Assembly: GCF_030053135.1 (NCBI RefSeq)
Contig: NZ_CP125652.1
Span: 3,280,501 to 3,344,500 of the forward strand
DNA: 64,000 nucleotides
Origin: Rhizobium sp. BT04
GTDB taxonomy: Bacteria > Pseudomonadota > Alphaproteobacteria > Rhizobiales > Rhizobiaceae
Reading direction: 5' to 3'
Position numbers and translations under genes: made by a program. Under the pieces are notes generated by a model. It ran no database searches and had not been told where the DNA came from. It saw only the letters and a program-made list of their open reading frames with translations. Shown one piece after another: positions 38,136-47,497 of this stretch; within the stretch, counting starts at the first letter, position 1; the number at the start of each line of letters is the position of its first letter.

Positions 38136-39139
38136 GCCGCATCCACCTTGCCGCGGCCGGCGCGCGACATCGGCCCTGTGTCGCTCAGCGGCGCCTTCAT
38201 CGCGCTCGGCGTCTCCAGGCTCATATAATGGATACGAAGCTGTTCGGCGCGGGCGCGTGCGACGGAATCCAGGATGACGCCGGCGGTGAACAGCATGAAG
38301 GAGATCATCATCAGCGCCATCGACAGCACCCAGGTCGGCATGCGGCTGACCAGGCCCGTCTCGAAATATTCCGCCAGCACCGGCGCCATGAAGCCGAGGC
38401 TCGCCAGCATGAAGGCGGCGCTGATCGCGCTGAAGAAGGCGAAGGGCCGCGTCTCCTTCATCAGCATCGCGAACATCCAGAGGATCCTGGCGCCGTCACG
38501 GAACGTCGACAGTTTGGAATGCGAGCCCTCCGGCCGGCGGCCATAGTCGAGCTCCAGCTCGCCGACCGGCAGCTTCAGCCGGGAGGCGTGCACGGACATT
38601 TCGGTTTCGATCTCGAAGCCGCCCGATACCGCCGGAAAGCTTTTGACGAAGCGGCGCGAAAAAGCACGGTAACCGGAAAAAATATCGGTGAACTCAGGGC
38701 CGAAGATCATCCGATAGAGCAGGTTGAATAGCCGGTTGCCGAGCGCATGGCCCTGACGTCCGGCATCGTCATGAACGCCGCGCCTTGTGCCCACAACCAT
38801 GTCGGCGCGTTCCAGCAGAAGCGTGCGCACCAGTTCCTCGGCATCGTCAGGCGCGTAGGTTCCGTCGCCATCGGCGACGATGTAGATGTCGGCCTCGATA
38901 TCGGCGAACATGCGGCGCACCACATGGCCTTTGCCTTGGCGCCGCTCGCGCACCACATGCGCGCCGGCCAGCATCGCCTGCAGCGTGGTTCCGTCGGTGG
39001 AATTATTGTCATAGACGTGGATTGCAGCGTCCGGCAGCACCGCCCGGAAGCCCCGCACGACAGCGCCGATCGTCGCCGCCTCGTTATAGCAGGGAAGCAG
39101 AACGGCAATGTCCGGATGATGGGTACGCGATCGGGCCAT
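38132..39139 (-). CDS. Polyprenyl-phosphate glycosyltransferase (DPM1-like GT2) with C-terminal helices
   Basis: The 335-residue protein has the GT2 core (IAVLLPCYNEAATIGAVVRG, YDNNSTDGT, IVADGDGTY with the DxD-like motif, FSGYRAFSRRF) and two hydrophobic helices at the C-terminus. Such enzymes transfer a sugar to undecaprenyl phosphate. It is translationally coupled to gtrA. Together they would supply a lipid-linked sugar donor on the periplasmic side. Confidence 0.9.
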   Translation of the reverse strand: MARSRTHHPDIAVLLPCYNEAATIGAVVRGFRAVLPDAAIHVYDNNSTDGTTLQAMLAGAHVVRERRQGKGHVVRRMFADIEADIYIVADGDGTYAPDDAEELVRTLLLERADMVVGTRRGVHDDAGRQGHALGNRLFNLLYRMIFGPEFTDIFSGYRAFSRRFVKSFPAVSGGFEIETEMSVHASRLKLPVGELELDYGRRPEGSHSKLSTFRDGARILWMFAMLMKETRPFAFFSAISAAFMLASLGFMAPVLAEYFETGLVSRMPTWVLSMALMMISFMLFTAGVILDSVARARAEQLRIHYMSLETPSAMKAPLSDTGPMSRAGRGKVDAA

Positions 39140-39299
39140 GACTCCACTCGTTACTCTTAAAGCCGCGCCCAGCCTAAATGACCCGACTTAACAAGACCCC
39201 TATGGCGCCGGCGAAATCGGCGGCCGCGCAGATAGCTTTACACTTTCTTGATCGGCGGCGGCTAAGCTTCGGCCGTCCGGAAACGAACCGCTAACCACG

Positions 39300-41147
39300 A
39301 TGAACGCCTTGCAGCCGATCGCTCATTCATCATCCGTGACCGCCGCACCCGGCGGCGGAATACGCGGCCTGCTGACATCTCTCCGGCCAACCGTCATCGC
39401 CTACAGCGTCGTTGTTGCTGCCGTCATCCTGGTGATCAATCTCACCGAGGCTGTTGATTACGTCGGTCCCGACAATGACGACGGAATGCGCCTCGTCGAG
39501 GTTCGCGATTTTCTCGCCGGGCAGGGCTGGTTCGATCTGATGCAATACCGCCTCGGCCTCGACGGCGGCACGCTGATGCACTGGTCCCGGCTGATCGATT
39601 TGCCGATCGCGTCGCTGATCTGGTTCTTCGGCCTGTTTGCGCCCCGCGAGACGGCCGAGGCGCTGGCGCTTGGCCTCTGGCCGATATCGCTCATCCTGCC
39701 AACCATGCTCGCCATGGCCGTTGCCGGCCGGCGCATCGGCGGCGTTGCCGGCATGCACATCAGCCTCGGCATGACCGGCCTAGCCATCTACACCGGCAGC
39801 CGTTTCGCTCCCGGCGCCATCGATCATCACAATGCGCAGCTGGCGCTGGTCGCGACGATGGTAGCGATGCTGCTCGATCCCAAGCGGCGCGGCTGGAACT
39901 ATGCGGTCGCCGGCATCGCGGCGGCTGTCGCCATTGCCATCGGCGCCGAGACGACGCCATTTGTCGCTTCCGTCTGCCTGACCGTCGCCCTGCTCTGGGC
40001 ATGGGAGGGCGAAAATTACGCCGCTGCCGCAAAGGCCTTCGGGCTGGGGCTGGCGATTGCGATCAGCATTCTCTTTTTCGCAACGGTGCCGCCCCGGCTC
40101 TATTCGACCGTCACCTCGGACAATCTCTCGCTCGGTTATTACAGCCTGGCGGCAATCGGCGGCGGGTTGCTGCTGTTTTCGGCGGTCTTTGCGAGCGGCC
40201 TGCACCGACCGTTTCGCTTTGCGGCGCTCGCCGTCGTCGGCGCCGGCGTTCTCGGTTCGGCGATGGTGATCGCGCCGCAATGCCTGAGCAATCCGCTGGC
40301 CGATCTCGATCCGATGCTGGTCGAACTCTGGTTGAGAAACGTCCCCGAAGCGAAGTCAATCTTCGCTCTCGGCCGCACCGACCCCTTCTCGATCGGCGCC
40401 TTCCATGCCGCCGGCCTCTTCGGCATCGCCGTCTGCATCTTCCGCATCATCAAGCGCGACCGCATGCAGATCCATCTGGTTCTGCTCTTCCTGCTGGCGA
40501 CCAGCTGGGCAATCGCGTTGATCCAGGTGCGTGGCGCGGCTTTCTCGAACCTGCTCTCCATCCTGCCGCTTGCCTTGCTGATCATCGACGTCAGGCGCAT
40601 CTCCAACGGCGACAGCGAAAATGTCGCGGCAGCCTTCGTCTATATCGTGACCGTGCTCGCAAGTGTTCCGGCCGCCTGGGCCGCCGCTGGCGGTTTTGTC
40701 TCGCTGCAGATGGAGAATGCCGCGCAGACGAAAACGGCCGAGCCGGCAAAAGAGATGTCCTGCACATCGAAGGAGGCACTGGCGCCGCTCGCCGGGCTTC
40801 CGGCGGGGCTGGTCTCCGCGCCGTCGGAAATGGGCGTGCCGATCCTCCGCTTCACGGAAAATCGGGTTCTCTCGGCGCCCTATCACCGCAACCAGGGCGG
40901 CATGCTGACGGAGCTGCATATCGGGCTGGCCGAGCCACGGGAGGCGGAAGCCTTCCTGAAGGGGGCTGGGGTGACGATGCTTGGGTTCTGCGCCGGTGAC
41001 CTGCAGACGCGTGAGATCGCCAAGCTGAAGCCGGATGGCCTCTATGCCGAGCTTGGTAAGGGCAATATCCCGCCCTATCTGCAACCGCTTCCGAAGACCG
41101 CGGGCACGGGCGTTCAGTTCTTTCGCTATCGGCCGGCGGCGAATTGA
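39300..41147 (+). CDS. Large membrane protein resembling STT3/GT-C glycosyltransferases
   Basis: The 615-residue protein has about 12 hydrophobic helices and a 150-residue soluble C-terminal part. Near residue 60 an acidic first-loop motif (GPDNDDGMRLVEVRDF), then LMHWSRLIDLP near 93 and GAIDHHNAQL near 175 recall the D-x-D and DHH motifs of STT3/PglB-type GT-C enzymes. It may transfer a sugar from a lipid carrier to a periplasmic acceptor. It is divergent from the GT2-gtrA pair. Glycosyltransferase activity is inference; it belongs to a largely uncharacterised family. Confidence 0.6.
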   Translation: MNALQPIAHSSSVTAAPGGGIRGLLTSLRPTVIAYSVVVAAVILVINLTEAVDYVGPDNDDGMRLVEVRDFLAGQGWFDLMQYRLGLDGGTLMHWSRLIDLPIASLIWFFGLFAPRETAEALALGLWPISLILPTMLAMAVAGRRIGGVAGMHISLGMTGLAIYTGSRFAPGAIDHHNAQLALVATMVAMLLDPKRRGWNYAVAGIAAAVAIAIGAETTPFVASVCLTVALLWAWEGENYAAAAKAFGLGLAIAISILFFATVPPRLYSTVTSDNLSLGYYSLAAIGGGLLLFSAVFASGLHRPFRFAALAVVGAGVLGSAMVIAPQCLSNPLADLDPMLVELWLRNVPEAKSIFALGRTDPFSIGAFHAAGLFGIAVCIFRIIKRDRMQIHLVLLFLLATSWAIALIQVRGAAFSNLLSILPLALLIIDVRRISNGDSENVAAAFVYIVTVLASVPAAWAAAGGFVSLQMENAAQTKTAEPAKEMSCTSKEALAPLAGLPAGLVSAPSEMGVPILRFTENRVLSAPYHRNQGGMLTELHIGLAEPREAEAFLKGAGVTMLGFCAGDLQTREIAKLKPDGLYAELGKGNIPPYLQPLPKTAGTGVQFFRYRPAAN

Positions 41148-41185
41148 CGCCGTCGGCTGTTGGGCAATCTTTGGTGAGAAGCGCT

Positions 41186-41431
41186 TTAGTGAGAAACGCG
41201 CGTCGCGCGACGAAGACGCGTATTGGCATAGAGCCCGAGAACGAAGAGCATGAGGCCGGCATTATAGCCGAGGACGGCATAGGCGAATGCCAGGATCGAC
41301 ACCGGTCCGGGCGAGGTGATCGCCGCCACCGCGAATGTCATTCCGATCAGCGCGGCGATCAACGCGATCGCGGCGGCCGAGCGCGTTTGTCCGGCGCTGA
41401 TGCCCAATGCTGCTGCTGTGAGAATAATCAT
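41186..41431 (-). CDS. Small hydrophobic membrane protein
   Basis: The 81-residue product has two transmembrane segments (IALIAALIGMTFAVAAI and ILAFAYAVLGYNAGLMLFVL) with a basic tail. It is convergent with the GT-C-like gene. The ATG giving MIILTAAAL with a nearby GGGTG is used. No family is recognised. Confidence 0.5.
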   Translation of the reverse strand: MIILTAAALGISAGQTRSAAAIALIAALIGMTFAVAAITSPGPVSILAFAYAVLGYNAGLMLFVLGLYANTRLRRATRVSH

Positions 41432-41738
41432 TTTCAGCACCCTTCCCGAAGAACGAGGGGAAGCATAGGAAGCGCCAGCTAACAAAGATTTACCGGCCAT
41501 CTCGGCAGAAAAGCCTTTGTATTGCGGTGGTTAGCAATCCCTTTCAGGTAAAACGCGAATTGTAACTATCTGTTCCGCAACCAAACGAATTTCAGTGAAT
41601 TCGCTGTCGGCCGCCAAGCCGACCGAGCTAAATGGCGCGACGACGGCGTCGGCCCGTTGCTGATTTCAATAGCCGGGAAAACGGCCTCTGCATCGATGCC
41701 GACCTTCCCGTTTGCTGCCGATGCGCTAGAAAGAAGGA
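41432..41738. other. Intergenic region upstream of xseA
   Basis: No gene, repeat or clear promoter pair could be recognised. It must include the promoters of the small membrane protein (minus) and xseA (plus). Confidence 0.5.
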
Positions 41739-43319
41739 ATGAGCAACGTCTTCGACAGCGATTCGCCGACCAACCTTACCGAATATTCGGTTTCGGAGCT
41801 TTCCGGCTCGATCAAGCGCACCGTCGAAACTGCCTTCGACCAGGTTCGCGTGCGCGGCGAAATATCAGGTTATCGTGGGCCGCACTCCTCGGGCCATGCC
41901 TATTTCGCGCTGAAGGATGATCGCGCCCGCATCGACGCCGTCATCTGGAAGGGCACTTTCTCGCGGCTGAAGTTCCGCCCCGAGGAAGGCATGGAAGTCA
42001 TTGCTATCGGCAAGGTCACCACCTTTCCCGGCTCTTCCAAATATCAGATCGTCATCGAGACGCTGGAGCCGGCCGGCGCCGGCGCGCTGATGGCGCTGAT
42101 CGAGGAGCGCAAGCGCAAGCTTTCCGCCGAGGGCCTGTTCGATGCCGCCCGCAAGAAGCGGCTGCCCTTCATGCCCCGCGTGATCGGCGTCGTCACCTCG
42201 CCGACCGGCGCCGTGATCCGCGATATCCTTCACCGCATCTCCGATCGTTTTCCCGTGCATGTGCTCGTCTGGCCGGTGAAGGTGCAGGGCGAGGGGTCCG
42301 GCGAGGAAGTGGCGAACGCCATTCGCGGCTTCAATGCGCTGGAGCCGGGCGGTGCCATCCCGCGCCCGGATGTGCTGATTGTCGCGCGCGGCGGCGGCAG
42401 CCTGGAAGATCTCTGGAGTTTCAACGACGAGATCGTCGTGCGCGCCGCCGCTGAAAGCCGGATACCGCTGATCTCGGCTGTCGGACACGAAACCGATTGG
42501 ACGCTGATTGATTATGCCGCCGATGTCCGCGCCCCGACGCCGACGGGGGCTGCGGAAATGGCGGTACCGGTCAAGGCGGAGCTCGAGGCGCAGGCCGCCG
42601 CTCTTGCCGCGCGCCTGCAGGGCTGCATGAACCGCCAGATGGATCAGCGCCGCCAGTCGGTCCGTGCTTTGATGCGGGCCTTGCCGTCGCTCGATCAGCT
42701 TCTCGCCTTGCCGCGCCGCCGCTTCGACGAGGCGGCGGCCGGCCTTGGGCGTGGGCTGGAACTCAATACGATCAACAAGCGACGTGGTTTCGAGCGTGTC
42801 GCCTCGCATCTTCGCCCTGATGTGCTCTCCAATCGCATCGCCGAGCGGCGCCAGCTTCTGAACGAGCGGATGGCGCGGGCCGAACGCACCATCGAGCGCC
42901 TGCTTGACCGTTCGAAGTCTCGCATCGACCGCGCCGAGGCAGTCCTCACCTCGCTGCCCGGCCGGCTGAAGATCCAGACCGATCGCGGCCGCGAGCGGCT
43001 CGGCAATCTTTCGCGCCATGCCGATACGGCGATCCGCCATCAGGTGACTCGTGCTCGTGCCGAGCTTTCCGCGCAAGACCGTGTTCTCCAGTCGCTCTCC
43101 TATAAAAATGTGCTGAAGCGCGGCTACGCCGTCATCCGCGACGAGGACAATAGACCGGTCTCGCAGGCTTCAGCACTCTCCGCCGGCATGGGGATCGTCA
43201 TCGAGTTTGCCGACGGCCGCGTTGGCGCCCTGACGACCGAAGGCGGTTCGGTGCCTGCCAGCGCCAGAAAGCGCAGTACGCAAACCGCAGAGCCGCCGAA
43301 GCAGGGAAGCCTGTTCTGA
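41739..43319 (+). CDS. xseA: Exodeoxyribonuclease VII large subunit
   Basis: XseA with XseB degrades single-stranded DNA. The 526-residue protein has the N-terminal OB fold ([20 protein letters not shown]), the catalytic core with [40 protein letters not shown] and [13 protein letters not shown], and a long coiled-coil C-terminus. xseB is not in the window. A reductase gene begins 2 nt after its stop. Confidence 0.97.
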   Translation: MSNVFDSDSPTNLTEYSVSELSGSIKRTVETAFDQVRVRGEISGYRGPHSSGHAYFALKDDRARIDAVIWKGTFSRLKFRPEEGMEVIAIGKVTTFPGSSKYQIVIETLEPAGAGALMALIEERKRKLSAEGLFDAARKKRLPFMPRVIGVVTSPTGAVIRDILHRISDRFPVHVLVWPVKVQGEGSGEEVANAIRGFNALEPGGAIPRPDVLIVARGGGSLEDLWSFNDEIVVRAAAESRIPLISAVGHETDWTLIDYAADVRAPTPTGAAEMAVPVKAELEAQAAALAARLQGCMNRQMDQRRQSVRALMRALPSLDQLLALPRRRFDEAAAGLGRGLELNTINKRRGFERVASHLRPDVLSNRIAERRQLLNERMARAERTIERLLDRSKSRIDRAEAVLTSLPGRLKIQTDRGRERLGNLSRHADTAIRHQVTRARAELSAQDRVLQSLSYKNVLKRGYAVIRDEDNRPVSQASALSAGMGIVIEFADGRVGALTTEGGSVPASARKRSTQTAEPPKQGSLF

Positions 43320-43321
43320 CG

Positions 43322-43915
43322 ATGCGAATCCTGCTGGTGCTGGCCCATCCGCTGCCGGAAAGCTTTGCCGCCTCGGTGGCGCGCACCGCTCGCGAAGCGC
43401 TGGAAGCCTCCGGTCATGTCGTCGATCTCATCGATCTCTACGCTGAGGATTTCGATCCGCGCCTCTCCGAGGCCGAGCGCCGTGGTTACTTCGACACGCC
43501 CTACGACACCTCGGCCGTTGCCGATATCGTTGCCCGGCTGAAGGCGGCCGAAGGTCTCGTTCTCGTCTTTCCGCAATGGTGGTTCAATTTCCCGGCCGTG
43601 CTGAAGGGCTTCTTCGATCGCATCTTTGCACCGGGCGTGGCCTTTACCCATGATGCCGCCGGCGGCCGCATCGTGCCTCAGCTCACCAATATCCGGCTGC
43701 TCTACGCGCTGACGACGACGGGCTCGCCCTGGTGGCTGGTGCAGCTCTATATGGGCAATCCCGTCCGTCGCCTGCTGAAGCGCGGCATTGCCGCTTTCTG
43801 CTCGAAGAAGCTCGTCTTCCGCATGCTGAGCCTGCACGACATGGACCGCGCGACGGAAGCCAGGCGCAAGGCGCATCTTGAGCGCGTCCGCAAGGCGCTT
43901 GCCACCGTCGCCTGA
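43322..43915 (+). CDS. NAD(P)H-dependent oxidoreductase, flavodoxin-like fold
   Basis: The 197-residue flavoprotein has the N-terminal ILLVLAHPLPESFAASVA and FPQWWFNFPAVLKGFFDRIF, the flavin-binding pattern of the KefF/MdaB/NQO-like family. It would reduce quinones or electrophiles. Its ATG lies 2 nt after the xseA stop, so it is in the xseA transcript. It is convergent with a MarR gene with no gap. Confidence 0.88.
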   Translation: MRILLVLAHPLPESFAASVARTAREALEASGHVVDLIDLYAEDFDPRLSEAERRGYFDTPYDTSAVADIVARLKAAEGLVLVFPQWWFNFPAVLKGFFDRIFAPGVAFTHDAAGGRIVPQLTNIRLLYALTTTGSPWWLVQLYMGNPVRRLLKRGIAAFCSKKLVFRMLSLHDMDRATEARRKAHLERVRKALATVA

Positions 43916-44413
43916 CTATTCGAAATCCGACAAGAATTTCTTGAGCAGCCGGTCGAACTCGGCCTTGTCTTCGACTGTCAGATTGCGCGTCAGCCGCTGC
44001 TGGTTGGCGACATGGGCGCCGACCGCCTCTTCGACGGTCGCAAATCCCTTATCCGTCAGCGCGATCAGCACGCTGCGCCTGTCTTGCGGATTGACGACGC
44101 GCTCGACGAAACCCGCCTTCTCCAGCTGATCGATCCGGTTCGTCATGGTGCCGGAGCTGACCATGGTCATCTCCAGGAGCTCGCCCGGCGAAAGCCGGTA
44201 AGGCGTGCCGGCGCGGCGAAGGGTGGCCAGCACGTCGAAGGCGGAGGTGGACAGCCCGTGCTTCAGCAGCACGGCTTCGACTCCGCGGCCGAGATGGGTG
44301 CCGAGGCGCTTCAGGCGCCCGAGGATGCCCATCGGTTCGACGTCGAGGTCCGGCCGTTCGCGCCGCCATTGCGCCAGGATCCTGTCGACGTGATCTTGCT
44401 TCTCTTCACCCAT
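43916..44413 (-). CDS. MarR family transcriptional regulator
   Basis: The 165-residue winged-helix protein has STSAFDVLATLRRAG, YRLSPGELLEMTMVSSGTMT and VVNPQDRRSVLIALTDKG, the MarR wing. It is divergent from a DMT exporter and a perfect palindrome sits between them. It ends directly against the reductase gene. Confidence 0.92.
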   Translation of the reverse strand: MGEEKQDHVDRILAQWRRERPDLDVEPMGILGRLKRLGTHLGRGVEAVLLKHGLSTSAFDVLATLRRAGTPYRLSPGELLEMTMVSSGTMTNRIDQLEKAGFVERVVNPQDRRSVLIALTDKGFATVEEAVGAHVANQQRLTRNLTVEDKAEFDRLLKKFLSDFE

Positions 44414-44433
44414 GCCACATCGATAGCAGTAGA

Positions 44434-44451
44434 TATCTTGACGTCAAGATA
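44434..44451. promoter_or_regulatory. Perfect 18-bp palindrome, candidate MarR operator
   Basis: TATCTTGACGTCAAGATA lies 21 nt from the MarR start. A related half site, TATCTTGACA, follows at 44471-44480 close to the exporter start, so both divergent promoters could be covered. Confidence 0.82.
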
Positions 44452-44494
44452 AAATGCGCTATGCTGAATTTATCTTGACATAGAGATTCTTGAT

Positions 44495-45406
44495 ATGAAG
44501 ATAAATTCGCGCTATTTCGCTGATGTGCTGACAACCGCCGTCGCGCCCGCCATCTGGGGCAGCACCTATTTCGTCACGACATCCTTCCTGCCGCAGGGCT
44601 ACCCGCTCACGGTCGCCTTGTTGCGTGCTCTGCCGGCCGGCCTGCTCCTCTTGCTGCTTGTTCGGAAGCTGCCGACGGGCGTCTGGTGGGGCCGCGCCTT
44701 CATTCTCGGTGCGCTGAACTTCTCGTTCTTCTGGGCGATGCTCTTCGTTTCGGCCTATCGCCTGCCGGGCGGTGTGGCGGCCACTGTCGGCGCTGTGCAG
44801 CCGCTGATCGTCATTGCGCTCGCGCGCCTCTTCCTCGGCAAACCGATCCGCTTCCTCGCCGTCATTGCCGGCCTGATCGGCATGTCAGGCGTGGCGCTGC
44901 TGGTATTGTCGCCGAATGCGGCGCTCGATCCTGTCGGCGTCGCCGCCGGTCTTGCCGGCGCCGTCTCGATGGCCTTCGGCACGGTGCTGACCCGCCATTG
45001 GCAACCACCGGTCTCCAGCCTGACCTTTACCTCATGGCAATTGACTGCGGGCGGCATCCTGCTTGTCCCCGTCGCCTTGCTGCTGGAGCCGGCACTTCCC
45101 GTGCCGACGGCAGCCAATATCCTCGGCATCGCCTGGCTCGGCCTCATCGGCGCGGCCTTCACCTATCTGCTGTGGTTTCGCGGCTTATCCCGCATCGAGC
45201 CCTCGGCCGCGGCCTCGCTCGGCTTCCTCAGCCCCGTCGTTGCGACCCTGCTCGGCTGGCTGGCGCTCGGCCAGAGCCTGACGCCGGCACAGATTGCCGG
45301 CTTTGCCATGGTTCTTGCCAGCGTCTGGCTCAGTCAGCGTGTGATGATGCCGCTCAGGCCCATTCGCCCTGCCGCATCACCGGAACCCGCGAACCATCCG
45401 GCTTGA
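44495..45406 (+). CDS. EamA/DMT family transporter
   Basis: The 303-residue protein has two EamA repeats of five helices each, with TTAVAPAIWGSTYFVTTSFL at the start and WLGLIGAAFTYLLWFRGL in the second repeat. It likely exports a small molecule sensed by the divergent MarR protein. Its last 53 nt overlap the end of the convergent aminopeptidase gene. Confidence 0.87.
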   Translation: MKINSRYFADVLTTAVAPAIWGSTYFVTTSFLPQGYPLTVALLRALPAGLLLLLLVRKLPTGVWWGRAFILGALNFSFFWAMLFVSAYRLPGGVAATVGAVQPLIVIALARLFLGKPIRFLAVIAGLIGMSGVALLVLSPNAALDPVGVAAGLAGAVSMAFGTVLTRHWQPPVSSLTFTSWQLTAGGILLVPVALLLEPALPVPTAANILGIAWLGLIGAAFTYLLWFRGLSRIEPSAAASLGFLSPVVATLLGWLALGQSLTPAQIAGFAMVLASVWLSQRVMMPLRPIRPAASPEPANHPA

Positions 45407-46607
45407 TACCGTCGATATCGACCTTGTTGGAGCCGATCATCCAGTCGATATGGATCAGGCTGGAATTGCCGCCCTGCGCCTTGATCTGCTCCTGGCTCAG
45501 CGTCGCGCCGTCAAGGAAGCACTTGGAATAGCACTGGCCGAGCGCGATGTGGCACGAGGCGTTTTCGTCGAACAGCGTGTTGTAGAACAGGATGCCGCTC
45601 GCCGAAATCGGCGAGGAATGCGGCACTAGCGCCACTTCGCCCAGCCGGCGCGCGCCCTCATCGGTATCGAGCACCTTGTTCAACACCTCTTCGCCGCGCG
45701 ACGCCTTCGCCTCGACGATGCGCCCACCCTCGAAGCGCACCTGGATATTGTCGATCAGCGTGCCCTGGTGCGAAAGCGGCTTGGTGCTCGACACATGGCC
45801 TTCGACGCGCAGCGCATGCGGCGTGGTGAAGACTTCCTCGGTCGGGATGTTCGGATTGCAGGTAATGCCGTTCTTGGCGGTGGAAGCGCCGCCGTGCCAT
45901 TCATGCCCGTCGGCAAGGCCGACCGTTAGATCGGTGCCGGGTCCCTTGAAATGCAGCGAGGCGAAACGCTCGCCGTTCAGCCAGGCGGAGCGCTTGGCAA
46001 GATTGGCATTGTGTTCGGCCCAGGCGGCGACGGGATCGTCCAGATCGACGCGCGAGGCGGCAAAGATCGCCTTGGCGAGCTTGGCAATGGCGATCGGTTC
46101 CGGATCGTCGGGGAAGACCACCTTGGCCCAAGATGGGTTGGGATAGGAGACGATGTTCCAGTTGATGTCGAAATTCGAGATTTTTTCCAGCGCCGGCTTG
46201 TAGGCGGTGGAGTTGGCGCGGTTGGCGCGGCCGACCTTGCCGGCATCCTGCTCGGCAAGCAGCAGCGGATTGTCGCCGGCGACCGCAAGACGGGCCGCCC
46301 CGTTGGCATAGGCCTTGGCCATGCCCTCGTAGAGCCAGCCGGAGGCGCGGTCGAAACTTTCGTCGCTGCCATACTGATAACGCGCCAGCGTCGTTTCCTC
46401 GTCGGAATAGAAGGTCGTCACCAGCCCGGCGCCGGCCTGGTAGGCATGTTTGGTGATCAGGCGCACCAGCGGCAGCGCCACGACAGGCGACGTAATCACA
46501 AGATCCTGACCCTTCTGCAGCTGCAGCCCGACCTTGACGGCGACTTCCGCAAGCTTTTCCAGCTTGACGGGATCAACGGTGTTCTGGCTCTGGGGCATGA
46601 AAGTCAT
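45354..46607 (-). CDS. Aminopeptidase, M29 family
   Basis: The 417-residue metallopeptidase matches aminopeptidase T/AmpS. It has NIPTEEVFTTPHALRVEG and EVALVPHSSPIS, which contain metal ligand Glu and His residues, then CHIALGQCY and IHIDWMIGS. It removes N-terminal residues in the cytoplasm. The start has GCAGG 7 nt upstream; an ATG 9 nt later is possible. The 3' end overlaps the exporter gene. Confidence 0.92.
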   Translation of the reverse strand: MTFMPQSQNTVDPVKLEKLAEVAVKVGLQLQKGQDLVITSPVVALPLVRLITKHAYQAGAGLVTTFYSDEETTLARYQYGSDESFDRASGWLYEGMAKAYANGAARLAVAGDNPLLLAEQDAGKVGRANRANSTAYKPALEKISNFDINWNIVSYPNPSWAKVVFPDDPEPIAIAKLAKAIFAASRVDLDDPVAAWAEHNANLAKRSAWLNGERFASLHFKGPGTDLTVGLADGHEWHGGASTAKNGITCNPNIPTEEVFTTPHALRVEGHVSSTKPLSHQGTLIDNIQVRFEGGRIVEAKASRGEEVLNKVLDTDEGARRLGEVALVPHSSPISASGILFYNTLFDENASCHIALGQCYSKCFLDGATLSQEQIKAQGGNSSLIHIDWMIGSNKVDIDGIKPDGSRVPVMRQGEWA

Positions 46608-46733
46608 GGTTCAACCTGCCTTCTGTCATCAACGGTTAGGGCTGGAAGACTTAGACCCGTTTGCGGCGAAAATGAAGCGCATCACCGCCGAATTGCCAGC
46701 GGCCGGATGGATGTCCAGCCGCTGGCGCGCGCT

Positions 46734-47417
46734 TCAGGCGGCCGCCGGCAGCCTGAGCAGGATCGAGTTATGTTTTTCGAGGAATTCGATCAGCCGCCGC
46801 GGGTAGTCTTCGCCAACCGCAGCCTTGACGCTTGCCCGTTCGGACAGCGCCTTGCGCCAGCGCTTCACCCGCTCCAGCCCCTCGAAGATGCCGCTGTCGC
46901 CGAGTGTGTCGAAGAGATCGAAATAACGAAAAACCGGCGCGAAGACGGCGTCGACCAGGCTGAAACCGTTGCCGCCGAAATAGAGCCCGTCCGTCAGCAC
47001 CTTCTCGATCGTGGCGAATTTGGCAATGAGCGCCTTGCGTTTGGTCTCCAGCTGCGCAGCATCTTGCGCCGTCTCGTAGCCCCAGAGATCGGAAAGTACG
47101 GACGAGCCGAATTCCATCCAGCCGCGATGGCGGGCACGCGTCAGCGCGTCTGCAGGATGCAGTGCCACACCAATCTGCGTTTCCTCTAGATATTCGCAGA
47201 TGACGCTGCTTTCGAACAGCACGGCCTCGCTGCCATCCTCCTCCTCGATCCCGAGCAGCGGCACCTTGCCAAGCGGCGAGATCTTCAGGAACCAGTCCGG
47301 CTTGTCGGCAAGATCGATGTTGACGCGCTCGAAGGCCACGCCCTTTTCGTGCAGCGCGATCGCGGCGCGCTGCACATAGGGGCAGAGGTGATGGCTGACG
47401 AGGGTAAGCTTGCTCAT
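46734..47417 (-). CDS. Glutathione S-transferase family protein
   Basis: The 227-residue protein has an N-terminal thioredoxin-like domain (LTLVSHHLCPYVQRAAIAL with a CPYV motif, SPLGKVPLLG, LFESSVICEYLEE) and a helical C-terminal domain. The Cys motif suggests an omega/lambda-type GST with thiol-transferase activity. The ATG giving MSKLTLVSH is used. It is divergent from a MarR gene. Confidence 0.9.
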   Translation of the reverse strand: MSKLTLVSHHLCPYVQRAAIALHEKGVAFERVNIDLADKPDWFLKISPLGKVPLLGIEEEDGSEAVLFESSVICEYLEETQIGVALHPADALTRARHRGWMEFGSSVLSDLWGYETAQDAAQLETKRKALIAKFATIEKVLTDGLYFGGNGFSLVDAVFAPVFRYFDLFDTLGDSGIFEGLERVKRWRKALSERASVKAAVGEDYPRRLIEFLEKHNSILLRLPAAA

Positions 47418-47440
47418 AGCAGTCTCCTTGGCGATGGTAG

Positions 47441-47495
47441 ATGCAAATGCATATAATATCGCTTGCGGCGCCATTCAAGATAAATGTACTTGCAT
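47441..47495. promoter_or_regulatory. Two ATGCA-type operator sites between GST and MarR genes
   Basis: ATGCAAATGCAT (47441-47452) and ATGTACTTGCAT (47484-47495) are similar 12-bp dyads. They also form a wider inverted repeat, TAGATGCAA ... TTGCATCTA. The right site abuts the MarR start codon. Confidence 0.65.
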
Positions 47496-47497
47496 CT

